64,000 nt of DNA, taken from NCBI RefSeq assembly GCF_023503965.1, contig NZ_CP097298.1:2621001-2685000 (forward strand). The letters run 5' to 3'. This DNA comes from Brevundimonas albigilva. Lineage in GTDB: Bacteria > Pseudomonadota > Alphaproteobacteria > Caulobacterales > Caulobacteraceae. The translations under genes and the position numbers were made by a program. Below the pieces are notes generated by a model that was not told the DNA's origin, ran no database searches, and worked only from the letters and a program-made list of their open reading frames with translations. This document shows positions 59,046 to 64,000 of the stretch, piece by piece. Within the stretch, counting starts at the first letter, position 1; each line of letters begins with the position of its first letter.

Positions 59046-59244
59046 CTTGTCATCCCGGCCGAAGCGAAGCGGAGAGCCGGGACGGGATGGGCTTTCAATG
59101 GTCCGTCCCGGTCGGCCCGAAGGGCTGAACCGGGACAAGGGGAGGGCGGTCGGCGTGTCCCGGATGAGCTGCGCTCTCCGGGACCAGGAAGGCTGGCGGC
59201 TCGTCCGCCCCGGCTCTCCGCTTCGCTTCGGCCGGGATGACAAG
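59046..59244. repeat. Long inverted repeat between gcvH and gcvPA
   Basis: The 36-base arms at 59046-59081 and 59209-59244 (starting CTTGTCATCCCGGCCGAAGC and ending in its complement) are perfect inverted copies around a 127-base interior. The interior carries smaller palindromic parts (GTCCCGGT...ACCGGGAC near 59105-59137 and GTCCCGGA...TCTCCGGGAC near 59157-59183). It is a BIME-like element and lies inside the gcv operon. Confidence 0.85.
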
Positions 59245-59258
59245 AGCGCCCTGGGAAC

Positions 59259-59624
59259 TCAGAGGGTCTTCAGGAACTCGTCGTAGGCGGCCTGGTCCAT
59301 CAGGGCGTCCAGCTCGCCGGCGTCGGAGACCTTGATCCGGGCGAACCAGCCGTCGGCCTCGGGGGCCGAATTGACCGTTTCAGGCGCGGTCGACAGGGCG
59401 TCGTTGGCCTCGACCACCTCGCCCGAGACGGGGGCGTAGACGTCCGACGCCGCCTTGACGCTCTCGACCACGGCGAAGCTGTCGCCCTTGGAGACCGTCT
59501 TGCCCACCTCGGGCACCTCGACGAACACCACGTCGCCCAGGGCGTCGGCGGCGTGCTTGGAGATGCCGACGGTGGCGATGTCGCCGTCCAGGCTGACCCA
59601 CTCGTGATCCTTGGTGAACTTCAT
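59259..59624 (-). CDS. gcvH: Glycine cleavage system H protein
   Basis: A 121-residue lipoyl carrier that shuttles the aminomethyl group between P, T and L proteins. The lipoylated Lys lies in [40 protein letters not shown] is the standard N-terminus. It is 11 bases after gcvT and intact. Confidence 0.97.
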   Translation of the reverse strand: MKFTKDHEWVSLDGDIATVGISKHAADALGDVVFVEVPEVGKTVSKGDSFAVVESVKAASDVYAPVSGEVVEANDALSTAPETVNSAPEADGWFARIKVSDAGELDALMDQAAYDEFLKTL

Positions 59625-59635
59625 GGTCTGATCCT

Positions 59636-60747
59636 TCAGGCCTTGGGTTTGCGATAATAGCGTTGCGCCACGAAGGGCATGTCGACGACCTCGGCCGCGG
59701 CGGGCTTGCCGCGCACGACCACCTTGAGCGCCGTGCCCAGCGCGGCGAAGGCGGGCGGCACGTAGCCCATGGCGATGTTCTTGCCCAGGCTGGGCGAGGG
59801 GCCGCCCGAGGTGACCTTGCCGATGACGTTGCCGTCGGCGTCGGCGATCTCGGCGCCTTCGCGGGCGGGGGCGCCCTCCTTGACGACCAGGCCGACACGG
59901 ACGCGGGCGGGGCCGTCAGCCAGCTCCTTCAGGATGCGTTCGGCGCCGTTGAAGTCGCCGCGTTCCTTGCGCGACTTGGACAGGGCGAAGGTCAGGGCGC
60001 CCTCGACGGGCGAAGTGGTTGGGTCAATGTCGTGGCCGTGCAGCGGCAGGCCGGCCTCCAGGCGCAGGGAATCGCGGGCGCCCAGGCCGATCGGCTTGAC
60101 GCGGGCGTCCTCCAGCAGGGTGTTCCAGACGCGTTCGGCCTGGTCCGTCGGGACGGAGATCTCAAGCCGTCCTCGCCCGTGTAGCCCGAGCGGGAGACGA
60201 AGCAGTCCACGCCGAACAGGATCAGTCGGGCGCATTCCATGAAGCCCATCTCGGCCAGCACCGGCTCGTGCGCGGCCATGACCTCGGCGGCCTCGGGGCC
60301 CTGGATGGCGAGAAGGGCGCGGTCCAGCACCGTGAGCCTCGCGTCGCCTTCGAGGTTGGCGTTCCAGAAGGCGAAGTCCTCGTCCTTGTTGCCGGCGTTG
60401 ACGACCACGAACAGGCCGTCGTGGTCGGGACGGCCAGCCATGAGGTCGTCGATGATCCCGCCGTCCGCGTTCAGCAGCAAGGAATACTTCTGCTTGCCGG
60501 CCTTCAGGATCTGATAGTCGCCGGGAACGAAACGCTCGAACTGAGCGATGGCGTCGTCGCCGGAGATGCGGCACTGGCCCATGTGCGAGACGTCGAACAG
60601 GCCCGCGTGCTCGCGGGTCCAGCGATGCTCGGCCAGGACGCCTTCGTACTGGACCGGCATCTCATAGCCGCCGAAGCCGACCATGCGGGCGCCCAGCGCC
60701 TTGTGCGCGGCGTTGAGGGGCGTGGTCTTCAGCGTGTCGTCGGTCAT
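59636..60747 (-). CDS. gcvT: Aminomethyltransferase (glycine cleavage T protein), frameshifted
   Basis: About 371 residues across one missing base near 60165. It transfers the methylene group from GcvH to tetrahydrofolate and releases ammonia. [47 protein letters not shown] and [10 protein letters not shown] precede the break; [20 protein letters not shown] and [20 protein letters not shown] follow. The glycine riboswitch lies immediately upstream. Confidence 0.95.
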
Positions 60748-60792
60748 TCGGACTCTCGGGGTCGCGGGTGGGAGCGGTCGCCCGCCGGTCTC

Positions 60793-60985
60793 GCGCCCCC
60801 GCTGTCCTGAAGCCTGAGAGATTCCGGCGGTCGGGACCGCCTTGCTCCGTCGGCGCGCCATACGGCGACTTTCCAGCGTCTATCGCGCTTCGCGGTCCTT
60901 TTGCCTGAGCGTTTCCGGGGCGGTTGCGCCTTCGGCGTCGAGCCCGGTTCGCCGGCCCCGATCTCTCCCGCGAGAGCGTCCGACC
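60793..60985 (-). ncRNA. Tandem glycine riboswitch (gcvT motif)
   Basis: Both aptamers are readable on the minus strand. Aptamer 1 has GCGGGAGAGATC, then CGCCGAAGGCGCAACC and CTCAGGCAAAAGGACCG. Aptamer 2 has ACGCTGGAAAGTCGCC, CGCCGACGGAGCAAGG and AATCTCTCAGGCTTCAGGAC. These are the conserved cores of the cooperative glycine riboswitch and its 3' end is about 45 bases before the gcvT start. Glycine binding is expected to switch on gcvT-gcvH-gcvPA-gcvPB. Confidence 0.95.
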
Positions 60986-61096
60986 TAAGCCACCGACTCC
61001 GGGCGGAAGTCAAGCCGAACGGGCCGGGACTGGAACGACATGGCGCGTGGCGGTTTCCCATGCCGAGACCCCCGCTCGAAACCCAGGACAAACAAA

Positions 61097-62131
61097 ATGT
61101 CGATCCTTGACAAGCTGTTCGGCGAATCCGACACGCCGCGCGACCATCCCGCCAAGCCCGACGCGCCGATGAAGAAGGTGCTGGACGAACTGGCGTCCCT
61201 GAACCCCAAGCCGATCGAAACCCTGTCGCCGGAAGAGGCGCGCCGGCAGCCGACGCCCACGGACGCCGTGAAATCCCTGCTGCGCAAGGCCGGCAAGGAT
61301 CCCGCCGACGACCTGGGCGTGAAGACGACCGACATCACCATCCCCGGCGCCGCCGGCCCGCTTCAGGCCCGCATCTACAAGCCGCACGCGCATTCCGAGG
61401 ACAAGCTGCATCCGGTCGTGGTTTATTTCCACGGCGGCGGCTTCGTGATCGCCGACCTGGACGTCTATGACGGCGGCCCGCGAGGCGTGTCCAAGATGGC
61501 CGACGTCATCGTGGTGTCCGTGCATTATCGCCAGGCGCCCGAGCAATTCCCCGCAGCGCACGACGACGCCCTGGCGGCCTATCGCTGGGTCCTGGACAAC
61601 GCCCAGAGCTTCCACGGCGACCCGCAGAAGGTGGCCGTCATGGGCGAGAGCGCGGGCGGGAACCTGCCATCATCGGTGTCGCTGATGGCGCGGGACGCGG
61701 GGCTGCCGGCGCCGGTGCATCAGGTGCTGGTCTATCCGGTCGCGGGCGTGGACATGGACAACGCCTCCTATGTCGAGAACGCCACGGCCAAGCCGCTGAA
61801 CAAGCCGATGATGCAGTGGTTCGTGAAGCACATCTTCGAGAACGAGGGCGACGCCCAGGACCCGCGCATCAATCTGGTCGAGAACGCCGACCTGATCGGC
61901 CTGCCGTCGTCGACGGTGATCTGCGCCGAGATCGACCCGCTGCGCAGCGAAGGCGAACTGCTGGCGGAAAAGCTGGAGCAGGCGGGCGTCGACGTCCGTC
62001 AGAAGACCTTCCACGGCTCGACGCACGAGTTCTTCGGCATGGCGCAGGTCCTGCCCGACGCCATGGCGGCCCAGACCTTCGCCGCGCACGAACTGAAGCG
62101 CGCCTTCGGCACGGCCATCCTGCCGATCTGA
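61097..62131 (+). CDS. Alpha/beta hydrolase (hormone-sensitive lipase-like esterase)
   Basis: A 344-residue esterase. The oxyanion motif [18 protein letters not shown], nucleophile elbow MGESAGGNL, acid in [20 protein letters not shown] and catalytic His in [13 protein letters not shown] give the HSL-type family. The N-terminal ~80 residues ([20 protein letters not shown]) are a cap or linker. ATG 61097 is chosen; a weaker upstream in-frame start exists at 61040. It begins upstream of the divergent gcv riboswitch and ends at a terminator. Substrate unknown. Confidence 0.88.
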   Translation: MSILDKLFGESDTPRDHPAKPDAPMKKVLDELASLNPKPIETLSPEEARRQPTPTDAVKSLLRKAGKDPADDLGVKTTDITIPGAAGPLQARIYKPHAHSEDKLHPVVVYFHGGGFVIADLDVYDGGPRGVSKMADVIVVSVHYRQAPEQFPAAHDDALAAYRWVLDNAQSFHGDPQKVAVMGESAGGNLPSSVSLMARDAGLPAPVHQVLVYPVAGVDMDNASYVENATAKPLNKPMMQWFVKHIFENEGDAQDPRINLVENADLIGLPSSTVICAEIDPLRSEGELLAEKLEQAGVDVRQKTFHGSTHEFFGMAQVLPDAMAAQTFAAHELKRAFGTAILPI

Positions 62132-62155
62132 TCCGCCACGGCGGAGAGACGGGAG

Positions 62156-62181
62156 AGGGACGCCCCCGGGCGTCCCTTTTT
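62156..62181 (+). terminator. Rho-independent terminator after the esterase gene
   Basis: The stem GGGACGCCC/GGGCGTCCC with a very short C-rich loop is followed by five T residues. It lies 26 bases after the stop codon. Confidence 0.85.
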
Positions 62182-62255
62182 CGTGCGCGGCGGTTGCCGC
62201 CCGGCGGCCGGCCCGCCATGAACGCAAGAACCAACAGCCATACGCAGGATCCGCC

Positions 62256-63221
62256 ATGACCGACCGCATCAGCCTGGACGATCACCTAGGGACGCTGGAT
62301 GCGCCGGAAGGCCTGAAGACGGTGCTGCGCGTCGTCGCCGGCGCGTGCGTCGACATCCGCAAGGTGGTGGCGGAAGGGGCGCTGGTCGGCGCGCTGGGCG
62401 CATCGGGCGCCGTGAATGTCCAGGACGAGGAGCAGAAGAAGCTCGACGTCATCTCAAACGACATCCTGACCGCGGCGCTGCTGGCCTGTCACGCCGTGGC
62501 GGGGGTGGCGTCCGAGGAGATGGAGACGGTTCAGCCGGCGGACCACGCGGGCGACTACCTGGCCCTGTTCGACCCGCTGGACGGATCGTCCAATATCGAC
62601 ATCAACGCGCCTGTCGGGACCATCGTCTCGGTGCTGAGGGCGCCGCAGGGGACGCCGACCGAGGCCGACTTCCTGCAGTCCGGCCGCAGCCAGGTCGCGG
62701 CCCTCTACGCCCTGTACGGCGCCCAGACGATGTTGGTGCTGACGACGGGTTCGGGCGTGAAGGGCTTCACCTTGTCGGCGGACGGGGAATGGCGGTTGAC
62801 GCATGACGCCATCGCCGTTTCGCCGGACACGAAGGAGTTCGCGATCAACATGTCGAACCAGCGCCACTGGTCGGAGGCGGTGCAGCGCTATGTCGACGGC
62901 GTGCTGAAGGGGGCGGACGGCCCGCGCGGCAAGAACTTCAACATGCGCTGGGTCGCGGCCATGGTGGCCGACGTGCACCGCATCCTGATGCGGGGCGGGG
63001 TGTTCCTCTACCCCTGGGACAGGCGCGAACCGGAAAAGCCCGGCAAGCTGCGCCTGATGTACGAGGGCAATCCGATGGCCCTGCTGGTCGAACAGGCCGG
63101 GGGCAAGGCCACCACGGACGGGACGCAGGCCATCCTGGACGTGCAACCCGAGCAGCTGCACCAGCGCATCCCGGTGGCGCTGGGTTCGGCCAACGAGATC
63201 GACGCCTACGCCGGCGTTTGA
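62256..63221 (+). CDS. fbp: Class 1 fructose-1,6-bisphosphatase
   Basis: A 321-residue Mg-dependent phosphatase of gluconeogenesis. The metal and substrate motif [20 protein letters not shown] is at about residues 107-126, with [20 protein letters not shown] before and [20 protein letters not shown] after. It is intact. It runs into pncA with a two-base gap. Confidence 0.95.
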   Translation: MTDRISLDDHLGTLDAPEGLKTVLRVVAGACVDIRKVVAEGALVGALGASGAVNVQDEEQKKLDVISNDILTAALLACHAVAGVASEEMETVQPADHAGDYLALFDPLDGSSNIDINAPVGTIVSVLRAPQGTPTEADFLQSGRSQVAALYALYGAQTMLVLTTGSGVKGFTLSADGEWRLTHDAIAVSPDTKEFAINMSNQRHWSEAVQRYVDGVLKGADGPRGKNFNMRWVAAMVADVHRILMRGGVFLYPWDRREPEKPGKLRLMYEGNPMALLVEQAGGKATTDGTQAILDVQPEQLHQRIPVALGSANEIDAYAGV

Positions 63222-63223
63222 CC

Positions 63224-63862
63224 ATGAGGATCGGCCCCGACGACGCGCTTCTGGTCATCGACCCGCAGAACGACTTTTGCGAGGGCGGCAGCCTCGCGGT
63301 CCAGGGCGGGGCGGGGATCATGCCGGCGATCAACCGGCTGGCGGAGCGGTTCGAGCGGGTTATCGTCACTCAGGACTGGCATACGCCGGACCAGATTTCC
63401 TTCGCCTCCAACCATCCGGGCGCGACGCCCTTCACCGAGATCGAGGTCGCCTACGGCCGCCAGATGCTGTGGCCGGACCACTGCATCCAGGGGACGCCGG
63501 GCGCCGACTTCCACCCGGACGCGGCGCCGGCCGTGCGCAGGGCGCTCGCCGTCATTCGCAAGGGCTGCAATCCCGCGGTCGACAGCTATTCCGGCTTCTT
63601 CGAGAACGACCGCCGGACGCCGACGGGCCTGAGCGGCCTGTTGCGCGAACTCGGGGTCGCCCGCGTCTTCCTGTGCGGCCTGGCCTATGACTACTGCGTC
63701 CGCTTCACTGCCGAGGACGCGGTGCGCGAGGGGTTCGAGGCGGCCGTTATCCGCGACGCCAGCCGCGCGATCGCGCCGCAGACCGAGGCGGCGGCTCAGA
63801 GCCGTTTCGCAGCCTTGGGCGTGGTCGAGGTTGAAGCGGCCGAACTGCTGAACGCCTTCTAG
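63224..63862 (+). CDS. pncA: Nicotinamidase
   Basis: A 212-residue isochorismatase-fold amidase that converts nicotinamide to nicotinate for NAD salvage. The catalytic Asp is in LLVIDPQNDFCEGGSLAV, metal ligands in TQDWHTPDQISFASNHPG, Lys in IRKGCNPAVDSYSGF and the nucleophile Cys in LAYDYCVRFTAEDA. ATG 63224 is the usual start. Its stop overlaps the stop of the convergent adenosine deaminase gene. Confidence 0.94.
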   Translation: MRIGPDDALLVIDPQNDFCEGGSLAVQGGAGIMPAINRLAERFERVIVTQDWHTPDQISFASNHPGATPFTEIEVAYGRQMLWPDHCIQGTPGADFHPDAAPAVRRALAVIRKGCNPAVDSYSGFFENDRRTPTGLSGLLRELGVARVFLCGLAYDYCVRFTAEDAVREGFEAAVIRDASRAIAPQTEAAAQSRFAALGVVEVEAAELLNAF

Positions 63863-64000
63863 CCAAGAACCCCGGCTGAACGGGCGTAGGCGTCCACCTC
63901 TGCGATCCGCGCCGCCTTGTCGGCCTCGGGCAGGAACGCGCCTTCGAAACTGTTTCGCGCTAACTGGGTGACCTGTTCGTGGGTCAGGCCCACAGCTTCG
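63859..64000 (-). CDS. Adenosine deaminase, C-terminal end only
   Basis: Forty-six codons on the minus strand run from the window edge to a TAG at 63859-63861. The sequence VGLTHEQVTQLARNSFEGAF, then LPEADKAARIAEVDAYARSA, matches the C-terminal helices of adenosine deaminase, where LARNSF is conserved. The catalytic metal-binding part lies outside the window. A purine salvage role is expected. Confidence 0.8.
   Translation of the reverse strand, partial: EAVGLTHEQVTQLARNSFEGAFLPEADKAARIAEVDAYARSAGVLG

Noticed and set aside
59010..59243. A 77-codon minus-strand frame between gcvH and gcvPA
   Set aside because: It lies entirely in the inverted repeat and its residues are the translation of repeat arms.

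Overview
The window is a GC-rich chromosomal segment of an alphaproteobacterium of the Caulobacterales, most likely Brevundimonas or a close relative. This rests on the fliF-fliG-flbE-fliN-flbD flagellar operon with the sigma54 regulator FlbD, a CtrA-like promoter in front of fliF, the SPOR-nagZ-scpA-scpB run, the split b/b' ATP synthase F0 operon and several TonB-dependent receptors. No phage, insertion sequence, CRISPR array, rRNA or tRNA was recognised. Almost all content is ordinary chromosomal housekeeping and envelope or regulatory genes.

Layout. 1-5.1 kb: a VOC protein facing an HxlR regulator, an Ada/AlkA-type alkylation-response gene coupled to ogt, a lipoprotein hydrolase and a Leu/Val-type amino acid dehydrogenase. 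5.2-13.4 kb: flagellar basal body and export genes (fliF, fliG, flbE, fliN, flbD, flhA), with a class A beta-lactamase gene inserted between flbD and flhA. 13.4-17.2 kb: a CHASE3 histidine kinase, a single-domain response regulator and a receiver-HisKA_2 protein, then a Nudix hydrolase and a CsbD stress protein. 17.2-20.1 kb (mostly minus): a secreted protein, a vWA protein, a HepT/MntA toxin-antitoxin pair and a GNAT acetyltransferase. 20.3-24.5 kb: a histidine phosphatase, then xseB, a CsaA-like gene, ispA and dxs, which make isoprenoid precursors. 24.5-28.7 kb: phoD with a TonB-dependent receptor. 29-36 kb: rnhB, tag, an SDR, ygfZ, small proteins, a GT9 glycosyltransferase and a dihydroorotase-family gene flanked by related palindromic repeats. 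36-39.7 kb: a prephenate dehydrogenase-like gene and two adjacent ArsR (SdpR-like)/membrane protein modules. 39.8-43.3 kb: a siderophore-type TonB receptor with a PepSY membrane protein. 43.3-49.4 kb: a secreted protein, erpA, dgt, SPOR, nagZ, scpA and scpB. 49.4-53.2 kb: ispH (minus) and the F0 operon atpI-atpB-atpE-atpF'-atpF. 53.3-56.1 kb: membrane proteins and a divergent SDR/TetR pair. 56.1-61 kb (minus): a tandem glycine riboswitch driving gcvT-gcvH-gcvPA-gcvPB. 61-64 kb: an esterase, fbp, pncA and the end of an adenosine deaminase gene.

A dominant property of this sequence is the number of single-base frameshifts. At least 20 break 17 otherwise well conserved genes, including flhA, fliN, dgt, scpB, gcvT, gcvPA and gcvPB. 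Most are one-base losses, many in G or C runs. This is best explained by residual long-read assembly error rather than by decay. Genes so affected are annotated here across the break. One anomaly is not explained that way: the Ada/AlkA fusion lacks, in frame, the whole helix-hairpin-helix glycosylase core.

No clearly new system was found. The best candidates for a second look are the twin SdpR/SdpI-like modules with matching TAAT operators, the beta-lactamase inside the flagellar operon, the tandem CtrA half-sites of fliF and the 36-bp perfect inverted repeat inside the gcv operon.
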